Below, piece by piece: positions 17,374 through 25,420 of a stretch of 28,447 nt of DNA. This DNA comes from a virus. Where the stretch lies: IMG/VR virus record IMGVR_UViG_3300029266_002429, positions 1 through 28,447 of that record; one strand, 5' to 3'. Positions within the stretch are counted from its first letter, which is position 1. Each line of letters starts with the position of its first letter. The translations under genes and the position numbers were made by a program. The notes beneath the pieces are model-generated. The model had not been told where the DNA came from, made no database searches, and saw only the letters and a program-made list of their open reading frames with translations.

Positions 17374-17823
17374 TTATGGTGTTGTAGGTGTATTATTAGC
17401 ATTTGATACAGCAGATGCCGGAGAGGAATTACTAGCAAGTGCATTTGACAAACTACCAGCCAACCCTGTGGCTTGAGCTGTTATCACATCTGCTAATTGT
17501 TGTCTAACTTCTAAATTTTCTTCTCTCAATTCTGCAATTTCTTCTAGTAATGATTCTATTTCTTCTTGCTGTGGTGTATAATCAGCATACTCACCACTAG
17601 TTTGGGCTAAATATTCATGTGAATTAATATCTCCAAACTTAGGTATTATATAAAATAACTTTTGATATAAGTTCCAAAAATCATCTAACGTAGCCAAGTT
17701 TAGATCAAAGAAAGATGGGTCAACTACATTTACTAACTGTGTAAAATTAGTATCTACAGTTTCATTAAATTTATCTTTATCAAAAACTGTTCTTTGTATT
17801 TTTATGTTTTTACTAGTGCTCAT
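17374..17823 (-). CDS. Small coiled-coil tail protein (149 aa)
   Basis: The N-terminal ~70 residues are mixed and aromatic-rich (FDKDKFNETVDTNFTQLVNVV, then DDFWNLYQKLFYIIPKFG). Residues ~83-115 form a strongly charged heptad-type coiled coil (EEIESLLEEIAELREENLEVR). The tail is low-complexity Ala/Ser/Asn/Thr/Pro, probably disordered. I recognise no family. The ATG overlaps the stop of the DNRLRE-like gene by 4 nt (ATGA) and its own stop lies 1 nt before the giant gene, so it is likely coupled to both. A role as an oligomerisation or chaperone-like partner for the giant baseplate protein is inferred from position alone. Confidence 0.75.
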   Translation of the reverse strand: MSTSKNIKIQRTVFDKDKFNETVDTNFTQLVNVVDPSFFDLNLATLDDFWNLYQKLFYIIPKFGDINSHEYLAQTSGEYADYTPQQEEIESLLEEIAELREENLEVRQQLADVITAQATGLAGSLSNALASNSSPASAVSNANNTPTTP

Positions 17824-18971
17824 CCTTTAGCTACTTTAAACATTATATTTTCATCAAAAACTTTAACAGTACCATTTATAGTAGTTTTAACTAAAATAGT
17901 ATAATATCTTTCAGGTTCTAAACCATTACAATATAAATCAAAAAAACTTGAAGTAGCATCCGCACTTATTCTAGTGTAATCTGTATCAAAATCAATTACA
18001 AATTCATTAGTATCTGTATCTTTTATAGCATATAAAGACTGTGATTCAGGTAAAAAATAATTTGTACCATATAATGATGCTGTTAAGAATACCCTATCTG
18101 GGTATTTAGGCATAGCTGCAAATCTTAATCTTGGAATGCTTTGTGAATAGTAAGTTCCTTGATTATTGTATATTGAGATAAAACTTTCAACTTGTGGTAA
18201 AACAACATTATTTGAGGATCCTGTATTGAAAGTATAATCATTCCACCTAAATTCTAATTGGGGAGGATATATAGTATTAGTATCAATAGAAAAATATTTA
18301 AACGTTGTAGTTGAATTTGGATTATTAATCCATTCAACAGATTCTGTATTTTTAACTAAAAATCCTTCATTAGGAAATCCTTCAGCTGCATTAAGTGAAT
18401 AACTATACCAAGTTTCTACTGTGTTTTTAACATCAACTATAATATCTTTTGTATCTGAATATGCAAATGTTTGAGATTGGGTTATTGGGTCTAAAGTTAA
18501 ATTTGAACCTGTATACCAATTTCCACCTCCTGTATTTGTACTACCTGAGTAAGAAGCTGTTACATAAATTGGAAAATTAGAGATGGGCCATGCATTTGAA
18601 CCAGAATAAGATTGCCATTCCCAACTTACACCATTTTCTACTTTAGGGACATCATTAAATTTTCCAGTACCCATTGCCCAGTTTCCAGATATTGGGAAGA
18701 ATTCTAATTTTTGGTCTAAATTTAAACCTGTTACTACAGCATGGAAGTTTCTAAAATATGCTGTCCATTCTGAAGTGCCATTCCCTATTTTAGTTGATAT
18801 AACATTTGTAATTTCATTTGTAGCAAATTTTACTAAATATCTAGTAACTTGAGCATTTGCATTTGATAAATAAGTTTTTGCTTCTAATAGTTGATCTCTA
18901 CCCGTGTTTTGGGATCGGAATTCGCTATACATAGTAGCATCTTTTTCGGGAAATATTTTATATATAGCCAT
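17820..18971 (-). CDS. DNRLRE-like virion structural protein (383 aa)
   Basis: The first ~240 residues fit the DNRLRE fold: an N-terminal DATMYSEFRSQNTGRDQLLEA (residues 11-31 region) with RYLVKF, then GNWAMGTGKFNDVP and GVSWEW, then DIIVDVKNTVETWYSY and GFLVKN. These are the usual conserved spots of this beta-sandwich, which is known mainly from secreted bacterial surface proteins. The C-terminal part (~245-383) is another beta-rich segment with a fibronectin-like ending (LEPERYYTILVKTTINGTVKVF). No signal peptide is present. Placement between gp6 and the giant protein argues for a baseplate or fibre-attachment role, perhaps sugar or surface binding (inference). Confidence 0.75.
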   Translation of the reverse strand: MAIYKIFPEKDATMYSEFRSQNTGRDQLLEAKTYLSNANAQVTRYLVKFATNEITNVISTKIGNGTSEWTAYFRNFHAVVTGLNLDQKLEFFPISGNWAMGTGKFNDVPKVENGVSWEWQSYSGSNAWPISNFPIYVTASYSGSTNTGGGNWYTGSNLTLDPITQSQTFAYSDTKDIIVDVKNTVETWYSYSLNAAEGFPNEGFLVKNTESVEWINNPNSTTTFKYFSIDTNTIYPPQLEFRWNDYTFNTGSSNNVVLPQVESFISIYNNQGTYYSQSIPRLRFAAMPKYPDRVFLTASLYGTNYFLPESQSLYAIKDTDTNEFVIDFDTDYTRISADATSSFFDLYCNGLEPERYYTILVKTTINGTVKVFDENIMFKVAKG

Positions 18972-18974
18972 GTT

Positions 18975-19568
18975 TTATATTTTATCTGATAATATTGATT
19001 TTTGTTCTATCATATAATCCATGTAGGTCCTATCAGGAGAATACGCTTGAAGTTCTTGGTTTGGAACATCTTTACCATCTCTATCTTTTAATGGAGTACC
19101 ATTACTAGGTGTAGGAGTAAAATTATTTCGTGTATCCGGGTAGCTTGTTAATTGATAAGTACCATCACTTCCAACTGTATTAAATTGGTTAGTAGAATTT
19201 GTTCTATTAGGTCCACCCTCAGCACCTTGCTTTACTCCAGCTTCGGTTGATGCTACATCTAAAGCTGTTACTTTTAATGTTCCTAAATCCGTAACATCAC
19301 CCCCGGGTTCTACTGCTACTAAAGATGATTTTTGATTACCATCTTGAATATAGGGTTCAGTTGGGGAGTATTTAGCTGAAAAACCACCCAATTCAACACC
19401 ATTTATAGTAACGGGGTCAGTATTAATAGGACCACCTAGTGGTTCTTTATTTTCTAAATCTAAATTAGTTTGGTTAAAACTATCTTTTAGGGATGTTCTT
19501 GATTTTTCTTCAGGAGCTGCACCTGATGCTGGTTTAATATTTGGTATTGAATTATTTCCTCTTGCCAT
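18975..19568 (-). CDS. Disordered baseplate-region protein (197 aa)
   Basis: The sequence is rich in Gly, Pro, Asn, Ser, Thr and Asp with few hydrophobic residues, so most of it is predicted disordered. Only the last ~25 residues (SPDRTYMDYMIEQKSILSDKI without the last base steps) look helical. I recognise no family. It lies 12 nt after gp6 and 3 nt before the DNRLRE-like gene, inside the baseplate cluster, and has an A-rich leader (AAAAATAAAAAATTATG). It may be a linker, chaperone or assembly protein that becomes ordered upon binding other wedge parts; this is inference from context. Confidence 0.7.
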   Translation of the reverse strand: MARGNNSIPNIKPASGAAPEEKSRTSLKDSFNQTNLDLENKEPLGGPINTDPVTINGVELGGFSAKYSPTEPYIQDGNQKSSLVAVEPGGDVTDLGTLKVTALDVASTEAGVKQGAEGGPNRTNSTNQFNTVGSDGTYQLTSYPDTRNNFTPTPSNGTPLKDRDGKDVPNQELQAYSPDRTYMDYMIEQKSILSDKI

Positions 19569-19580
19569 AATTTTTTATTT

Positions 19581-21443
19581 TTATAATGGTACTACTCTAC
19601 CCTTAATATCTGTATTTGGAAATTTAACTTCAAATATCATAGGATCTATTGATGGGTAAACAACTCCATCAATTGTAGCTCCTGGTATGTCATAGGCAAA
19701 ATCACTATAACCTAAAGCTTCTCCTGCTAAGTTATTAACTTGAACATTTTTAACTGTTTGAACACCTTCTACTTTATCTAATAATACAAATAAATTTGAG
19801 AATATTATAGGTTGATTTAATTGCCAATCATCTAAGTTGAAATAATCACTCATAGAGTCAATACATTTAGTAATTGTTTCACTATTATTATAATTAGGTA
19901 ATACTATTATATCAAATATTACTTCTATGTTTATAATAAAAGCATCTTTAATTTTAATAGAATCATTAATCATTCTATATTCTGCTAAATAAGTTTGTAA
20001 ATTTCTTTTAATTAGAGGAGATGCTGTTTTTAAATTACTATTAGCATCATATGTTAAAACATATAAATCTAAAATTGTTGGTAATTCACCTGGTTGGTAA
20101 TCTGCTATTTTACAAGGCATAGCAAGTGCTTTTGCTATAGTACCTAAATTAGAAGGCATAGATAATGTCCTAATTAAATAATCTTCTTTTGTTACTGCCC
20201 TTAGTTGATTTTGAAAATTACCGACAGCATTTAATCTTAATTCTTCGGTTGTATCTCCGTCTTGACCTCCATCAGCTGCTATAACATTATTTGAAGATAC
20301 TGATTGGAATATTTGATTTGCTAAAGCTGTATTTGCTAAATTTGGATTTATAAATGTAAAATTAGTATCATCTAAAACTGTTAATGTTCCAGAGTCTACA
20401 TTTGAAGTTACACCACCACCTGTTAAATATCTTACTGTTAAAGTAGTATTATAAGGAGCAATCCCATAGGTATTAGTAAAAACAAAATTTAAAGGTGAAA
20501 ATGCTGTTGTAAGTTGATCTCTTTCAAAAGATAAACCTAAACCTACATTATCAGGATTTGGTACTATATCTTCATCATTAGATTTTGTAGAACCTGCCCC
20601 AAATTGGAATTGTAAAGATCCTGAATCTAAAAATCTAGTTACAAATCTTCTTTGAACTTGTTTTAATTGAAGTAAATATGGGGCATCTACTTCTAGATTG
20701 TATGTTGGGTCACTAGCATTTGTGTTTCTAATCGAATTAAATACGTTTTCCTGCGCCATATTTGGTACTTCATACCAGGTATTATCATCTGAATCTTTCA
20801 CGTCTAATACGCCTATAATATTAGTATCATTAAGAATTCTTTCATCAAATCTTACAGCGGCAGCAAATGTAAGTGTAGTTGTCTTTATTGTAGCTGATAT
20901 TGCTTTTCTTGTTTTCTTTAAAAGATAATAGGTTGGGGTAGTACCAGTTATTTGATAAACTGATATGGTTGTTGGATCTAAAGATCCAGATGCTGAAAAG
21001 TCAATTACATCTTCTATTAAAAACTTTTGTGAACTATTTACATTAGAAGTTATTTGTGTATTTTCAGGAATAATCATAGCATAATTAAAATCAGGCTCAT
21101 ATTCTCCCCCTACTTGAATAGCAGGTACTTGTTGATAAAAATCTACATTAACACTAGCAGCTGTCGTTACTTTAGGAGTGTATCCTAATAAATAAGCCAT
21201 TTGATATAAATTTTCCTGCTGTCTTGCTTTCTGTATAAATGTTTCTTGTATTTGGTTATCTAAATAAAATGATAAAACATCACCCACATAGGAAGCCATT
21301 TCCATAAATAGCATACCTGTAGATGTATCTGTAAAATCATTAAATGTGTCAGGAAAGTATGTTTTAGAATAGTTAATTAAAGCATTTCTAAATTGGTTGA
21401 AATCCCTATCAATATACCTTATGTCTCTTTTTAAATCAGCCAT
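19581..21443 (-). CDS. Baseplate wedge protein, T4 gp6-like (620 aa)
   Basis: The N-terminus (RYIDRDFNQFRNALINYSKTYFP, then GMLFMEMASYVGDVLSFYLDNQIQE, then YLLGYTP) is the typical start of gp6/gpJ-type wedge proteins. The VTKEDYLIRTLSMPS segment in the middle and the C-terminal FDIIVLPNYNN region also fit. Length is close to T4 gp6 (660 aa). In T4, two gp6 copies bind one gp7 to form the core of each baseplate wedge and close the inner ring. The ATG overlaps the gp25 stop by one base (TAATG), a conserved gp25-gp6 pairing across contractile tails. Confidence 0.93.
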   Translation of the reverse strand: MADLKRDIRYIDRDFNQFRNALINYSKTYFPDTFNDFTDTSTGMLFMEMASYVGDVLSFYLDNQIQETFIQKARQQENLYQMAYLLGYTPKVTTAASVNVDFYQQVPAIQVGGEYEPDFNYAMIIPENTQITSNVNSSQKFLIEDVIDFSASGSLDPTTISVYQITGTTPTYYLLKKTRKAISATIKTTTLTFAAAVRFDERILNDTNIIGVLDVKDSDDNTWYEVPNMAQENVFNSIRNTNASDPTYNLEVDAPYLLQLKQVQRRFVTRFLDSGSLQFQFGAGSTKSNDEDIVPNPDNVGLGLSFERDQLTTAFSPLNFVFTNTYGIAPYNTTLTVRYLTGGGVTSNVDSGTLTVLDDTNFTFINPNLANTALANQIFQSVSSNNVIAADGGQDGDTTEELRLNAVGNFQNQLRAVTKEDYLIRTLSMPSNLGTIAKALAMPCKIADYQPGELPTILDLYVLTYDANSNLKTASPLIKRNLQTYLAEYRMINDSIKIKDAFIINIEVIFDIIVLPNYNNSETITKCIDSMSDYFNLDDWQLNQPIIFSNLFVLLDKVEGVQTVKNVQVNNLAGEALGYSDFAYDIPGATIDGVVYPSIDPMIFEVKFPNTDIKGRVVPL

Positions 21444-21850
21444 TATTGTAGTAGTATGTTTATTTCATCAGTTATACCAAAATTTACAATATCATATGTT
21501 AGTGTAAAATTAATAGTATTGTTATCTGGTTGGTTATTAAATTTTATTTCTGCAACTACAACATTTGGAAAATAGTTGTTAATATCATTTTGAATTCTTT
21601 CTTTCAATTCATCTGTTGTACGATCTAAAATATTTTCAAAAACTAAATTTCTTAAATCTGCTCCAAAATTAGGATTAAATACTCTTTCTCCTCTATTAGT
21701 TAATAAATAATTAATTAAATTTGACTTAGTTTGAGCTCTTGTTGTAAACGTTGGATTAAATACTGCGGGGCCATTAAAAGGAAGTGAAAACCCTACTGCT
21801 CTTCGAGCAATTGAATCTATTGGGTACTTACTTTGAATTATTCTAGCCAT
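21443..21850 (-). CDS. Baseplate wedge protein, T4 gp25-like (135 aa)
   Basis: The conserved gp25 core is clear: SNLINYLLTNRGERVFNPNFG (starting near residue 43) followed by ADLRNLVFENI. The GERxFxPxFG motif is the hallmark of gp25/W/TssE. Length matches T4 gp25 (132 aa). gp25 joins the wedge to the sheath and helps start sheath polymerisation. It is followed by gp6 with a one-base overlap, and it starts by a one-base overlap with the 116-aa gene, which suggests coupled translation. Confidence 0.95.
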   Translation of the reverse strand: MARIIQSKYPIDSIARRAVGFSLPFNGPAVFNPTFTTRAQTKSNLINYLLTNRGERVFNPNFGADLRNLVFENILDRTTDELKERIQNDINNYFPNVVVAEIKFNNQPDNNTINFTLTYDIVNFGITDEINILLQ

Positions 21851-22200
21851 TATTTTTTCATTAAGCCTGCTATCATTGACATATCAACTTCTCCTGTTGG
21901 TAGTGTTCCATTACTTGTATCAAAACCTGGTTTAGGGGCAAAAGATTGAGGGACATTTGCGGATGTAAATTGAGCTCCAGTTTCTCCTAAAATATTAGCA
22001 TATGATGCTCTTTTTTCTTCGGCGCTCATTTCTGGTTGTTGGGACTGTTGATGCTCTACAACCGGTGCTGGTTGAGCATAAGTTGGTTGAGTTAGAACTT
22101 TAGGAGTCTTGACAGCTTCTAATAGAATATCCTTCAATTCTTCTTGAATTGCTTCTCTTACTGCTTCTTTAATTATTACCTTTAATTGTGATGACTTCAT
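21850..22200 (-). CDS. Small helix-plus-linker protein of the baseplate cluster (116 aa)
   Basis: Residues 1-~30 are an amphipathic helix (MKSSQLKVIIKEAVREAIQEE). The middle is Pro/Gln/Ala-rich and probably disordered (TQPTYAQPAPVVEHQQSQQPE), and the C-terminus ends in a short helix (DMSMIAGLMKK). I recognise no named family; short phage proteins starting with LxxIIxEAVxEAI-type helices are common near structural genes. It precedes gp25 with a one-base overlap and follows a 31-nt gap with a promoter-like motif. It may be an assembly partner of the wedge; this is inferred from location. Confidence 0.75.
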   Translation of the reverse strand: MKSSQLKVIIKEAVREAIQEELKDILLEAVKTPKVLTQPTYAQPAPVVEHQQSQQPEMSAEEKRASYANILGETGAQFTSANVPQSFAPKPGFDTSNGTLPTGEVDMSMIAGLMKK

Positions 22201-22206
22201 TTTTTA

Positions 22207-22215
22207 TTATAAATA
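22207..22215 (-). promoter_or_regulatory. Promoter-like motif TATTTATAA very close to start
   Basis: The minus strand reads AATATTTATAATAAAAATG, so the motif ends only 6 nt before the ATG of the 116-aa gene. If it acts as a -10-type element, the transcript would be nearly leaderless. It belongs to the recurrent motif set. Confidence 0.4.
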
Positions 22216-22231
22216 TTATATTGGTTAATTT

Positions 22232-23812
22232 TTATGACACTATCCGCAAATAAGCTTTACCTCCTACGGATCCATTTATATTTGACTGATTTATTATTTC
22301 AAGTTTAAATATATAAGAACCTATAGCATTATAAGTAAACTTTTGTATTAAATTATCATTGGTAGAGGTTATTTTGAATCTTGTTAAATCTGGGTATGTA
22401 CTAGGATCCCAGGTTTTAATTGCATCTGGTGTGAATCTAGCTACTATTTGTGGTAATTGGTTATTATTAAAATTACCTAAACCAACACCACCCCCAAAAT
22501 CAGATGTTCCAGAGTCTAATAAAATATCTATAGATTGAGATACTTGGGTTGTTACTATCCTACCTTGAATTATATTAAATGCCGGATTATTTAAATTTGT
22601 TGGAATTAATATTTTTTTAGTTTCAGTATTATTAAATTCTAAATTATCAGCTATAAATCTAATAGGTTCTAAATTAACAACAGTATCATTATCTACAGTA
22701 TCTATACTAACAACACTCTCTGCTCCCTGGTTATATGAAAGGTTAGTATTATTATTTTTATACCATTGCACAGATAATTGTTCAATTACAAATTGAGCTT
22801 CCTGGATTAGTACTTGTACTGATAAACTATATGAGTATTTTTTACCAAATATATTATATACTACAATTCCTTTAAAAGGGTTACCATCATATTGGTTAAT
22901 ATTTTCTGCTCTTATTCTTCTTTGGGGAAATTCAAACTCATTATTTTGATTAACTTCAATTGTAAACTGCCAATCAGCATTACTAAAACCTGTTTTTTGA
23001 TATCTATAGGGATCAAGAGAATTAGCATTTAATCTATCAAGTAAAATATCTTCTTCAGCCTTATTAAGACTGACATCAACATTAGGTCCGGATTCAGCTG
23101 CTACATTTCCTATTTCAGTTCCTAAGTTAATTCTTGCTTCTACTAATGTTGAAGATGTCCAAGATGGGGGGACAGTTACTGGTACTGGGGATATGTTTAA
23201 ATTTGGTTCTATTAAAGATTTAAAATAACTAATTCCATCTCCACCACTACTATCACCACTACCATCTCCTGTATTATTACCAAAGGTAACAACATTACCT
23301 GTTCCGTAAGTTTTAGCAGGATCCCATGCCATATTTTCATCATTTAATAATTCTTCAAGGCACACATTTAATACTCCATCTAATATAGCTAATTTATCAA
23401 GAATTTTTTGAGCTGCAGATGTTATAGTTTTTGCAGCTCCTGGAACTATTTTTAACGATCCCTTTGCTGATTTTAATAAATTGCTTAATAAATCTAAACC
23501 TTCAGCTAGCACACCAGATGGAAAAAAGGGTGGTGCAGGTATTACTGTTATAACCTTGGCTGCAACACTTACAGCTGTTACTATACCCGTTGTAATATCT
23601 ACTGTCGTTTGAATCTTTGCAAAAGTATCTAATACTTGAGATAAAGCTGTTTGGATTTGGTTTTTTTGCTTTACAATTTGTAATAATTCATCTTTAGGAG
23701 GACATGATTCCTTAAATCTTTCTATTAAATCATCAATAGTTATTTCAAACTTAGTAGTATTTTTAATTACTTTAGATATTGTTGAAACAAAAAGTTTTGA
23801 TAATGCTGACAT
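22232..23812 (-). CDS. Baseplate-region structural protein with carbohydrate-binding-like motif (526 aa)
   Basis: The N-terminal ~155 residues are helical with a hydrophobic, Gly/Pro-containing stretch (72-103, including TTGIVTAVSVAAKVITVIPAP). Residues ~162-218 follow the spacing of CBM5/12-type modules: AWDPAKTYGTGNVVTF, a Gly/Ser-rich loop, then YFKSLIEPN and PPSW. The remaining 300 residues are beta-rich and unrecognised. No catalytic motif is seen. It begins one base after the spike gene ends, in the place where hub or spike-associated proteins are found, so I infer a baseplate hub, tail-tube-end or cell-surface contact role. The carbohydrate-binding call rests on pattern only and could be a chance W/Y arrangement. 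Confidence 0.75.
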   Translation of the reverse strand: MSALSKLFVSTISKVIKNTTKFEITIDDLIERFKESCPPKDELLQIVKQKNQIQTALSQVLDTFAKIQTTVDITTGIVTAVSVAAKVITVIPAPPFFPSGVLAEGLDLLSNLLKSAKGSLKIVPGAAKTITSAAQKILDKLAILDGVLNVCLEELLNDENMAWDPAKTYGTGNVVTFGNNTGDGSGDSSGGDGISYFKSLIEPNLNISPVPVTVPPSWTSSTLVEARINLGTEIGNVAAESGPNVDVSLNKAEEDILLDRLNANSLDPYRYQKTGFSNADWQFTIEVNQNNEFEFPQRRIRAENINQYDGNPFKGIVVYNIFGKKYSYSLSVQVLIQEAQFVIEQLSVQWYKNNNTNLSYNQGAESVVSIDTVDNDTVVNLEPIRFIADNLEFNNTETKKILIPTNLNNPAFNIIQGRIVTTQVSQSIDILLDSGTSDFGGGVGLGNFNNNQLPQIVARFTPDAIKTWDPSTYPDLTRFKITSTNDNLIQKFTYNAIGSYIFKLEIINQSNINGSVGGKAYLRIVS

Positions 23813-25045
23813 CTATTTAGTTTTACTTATTTTAGATTTATAAGATGTTATCTTATTTAACATATTTTGAGCTTTAACAAGTGTTTCTGTTGCCGGGGCC
23901 GGAATAGCTCCATTTATTACAAATGGTGGTCCTGCTCCTATAGGTGTACCTAATGCCCCACATAACCCAATTAATGATGTTAATAAACTTTGAAAATCAT
24001 TTAAAAATTTATCTCCAAATATTACAGGTTCTGTTGCACTTTTATCTCCTAAAAATATTTCTGGGGATTGAATAACTGTTTTTGGTGAATCTATATTTAC
24101 ACTATTAACTGAATTTAAATTGATAGTATCAAATGATGATAATAATATATTATCGGTTTTTGAGTTAAATAATAATCTTCCTGAATTTATAATTACTTGT
24201 TCTCCTTCGAATACGGGTGCAGCTTCAGGGGATGAATCATATGATTTATAATTACTACTAGCTACTTCAATGGGTATTTTTTGAGTTGATGTTAGATAAA
24301 TACTAGATAAATCTGTGTTTATATCTTCAACTTGAGGTACCCAAGGTTCTGTATCTTCTTCATGTTGACCATTTTTAATAATAGTAATAGGATCTCCATC
24401 TTCACCAGCATCTGACCAAGGATTAGGTATGTTAGCATCTTGTAATGTAGACCCAAATCTAAAAGTTTGACCCCATCTACCTTGATATATTAAATCTCCA
24501 GAATATGGTTGAAGATTTCTTATTTCTAATCTTTCATTAAAATCTTCACCTAAATTAATTTCAGTCCCACCATCAGTTACTCTTCTTACAGATCCTGCTT
24601 CTGTTTGTTGATAATCTGCTTGTTGTGATTCTGGATTAGCGTCTCCAAATACTGGGTCAGGTATAGCATTGTGGTGTGTACTATTCCATATATTAATTGC
24701 TTGAAAATAATAGTATGCTACTTCATTAACATCAGATTGGACATTACTGTTAGGCAAAGCCATGATATATACTAATTCGTTTTGAAGGGGTATATTAGAA
24801 TTATTTGGAAATAAAGGTCTTGCAAAATTATCTGATGTGAATTGAGGATTTGGGTTAGGTTTATTTAATCTATCGAAAAAAATACAACCTATAGAACTCC
24901 ATTCCCCAAAATCTAAAAATACTTGACTTTGTTGAGTATCATCTACCATTGCAAATTTTACTCGAGCAGGAAAAACCCCAGATTTAACAGATTGAGCTGT
25001 TGTTGTTGGGGTAAATGATGCTAAAGTAGTTGATAATAGAGCCAT
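23813..25045 (-). CDS. Baseplate central spike/hub protein, T4 gp5-like without lysozyme domain (410 aa)
   Basis: The N-terminal ~120 residues (VFPARVKFAM, then WSSIGCIFFDRL, then NELVYIMALP) look like the OB-fold of gp5/VgrG-type spikes. An extended middle follows with GDLIYQGRWGQTFRFG at ~198-213. Residues ~285-350 are a run of short beta strands (INSGRLLFNSKTDNILLSS, then NLNSVNSVNIDSP, then TVIQSPEIFLGD) that fit the triple-stranded beta-helix needle, ending in the LGDKSATEPVIFGD motif common at spike C-termini. The last ~50 residues are helical. No lysozyme domain like that of T4 gp5 is present, so peptidoglycan must be degraded by another protein. It precedes the 526-aa gene directly. 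Confidence 0.85.
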   Translation of the reverse strand: MALLSTTLASFTPTTTAQSVKSGVFPARVKFAMVDDTQQSQVFLDFGEWSSIGCIFFDRLNKPNPNPQFTSDNFARPLFPNNSNIPLQNELVYIMALPNSNVQSDVNEVAYYYFQAINIWNSTHHNAIPDPVFGDANPESQQADYQQTEAGSVRRVTDGGTEINLGEDFNERLEIRNLQPYSGDLIYQGRWGQTFRFGSTLQDANIPNPWSDAGEDGDPITIIKNGQHEEDTEPWVPQVEDINTDLSSIYLTSTQKIPIEVASSNYKSYDSSPEAAPVFEGEQVIINSGRLLFNSKTDNILLSSFDTINLNSVNSVNIDSPKTVIQSPEIFLGDKSATEPVIFGDKFLNDFQSLLTSLIGLCGALGTPIGAGPPFVINGAIPAPATETLVKAQNMLNKITSYKSKISKTK

Positions 25046-25053
25046 TTTTATGC

Positions 25054-25389
25054 TTATTTATCTAACTGAAGTTTGTCCATTTCAGCTAATAATTGTTGTT
25101 TTTCTTCATCGGTAATGAGTAATGCGTCACCACTTCCTTCATTTTGTAGTACTCTTTGTACTATAGTTGCCATTTTTATTAAAGCATCATCATTTTTAAC
25201 CCCAATCTCCATATATTCTTTAATAAGCGGCACTATAAGAGTTGCATCACCTATTTCTTGAACTAGTGGTTTTAATTCTGATATTAATGCTATTACTTGA
25301 GCATCTCTCTTTTTTTGATTTTGGTAAATTTCTTCCAATATATCGGAAAATGATTTTTTACCAAAAACTAATGAATCTAATTGTCCCAT
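25054..25389 (-). CDS. Small helical phage protein (111 aa)
   Basis: The protein is nearly all helical and charged (SFSDILEEIYQNQKKRDAQ, then VIALISELKPLVQEIGDA, then EEKQQLLAEMDKLQLDK). Coiled-coil tendency is visible at the C-terminus. There is no cysteine, no membrane segment and no enzyme motif. I do not recognise the family. It lies between the sigma-factor gene (31-nt gap with a promoter-like motif) and the spike gene (8 nt away), and it probably is the first gene of the baseplate transcription unit. Small helical proteins of this type often act as assembly chaperones, but nothing here proves it. Confidence 0.75.
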   Translation of the reverse strand: MGQLDSLVFGKKSFSDILEEIYQNQKKRDAQVIALISELKPLVQEIGDATLIVPLIKEYMEIGVKNDDALIKMATIVQRVLQNEGSGDALLITDEEKQQLLAEMDKLQLDK

Positions 25390-25398
25390 AATTTTTGG

Positions 25399-25408
25399 TT
25401 ATAAATAT
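25399..25408 (-). promoter_or_regulatory. Promoter-like motif TATTTATAAC
   Basis: The minus strand reads ATATATATTTATAACCAAAAA, ending 9 nt before the ATG of the 111-aa gene that heads the baseplate block. It is a member of the recurrent, same-orientation motif set and the best-placed candidate for a late promoter. Confidence 0.45.
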
Positions 25409-25420
25409 ATATTTTTAAAA

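Noticed and set aside
17370-17444. Upstream ATG at 17444 as the start of the giant protein
   Set aside because: It would overlap the 149-aa gene by 71 nt and add 24 residues of His/Leu-rich sequence; the ATG at 17372, one base after the upstream stop, fits the operon better.
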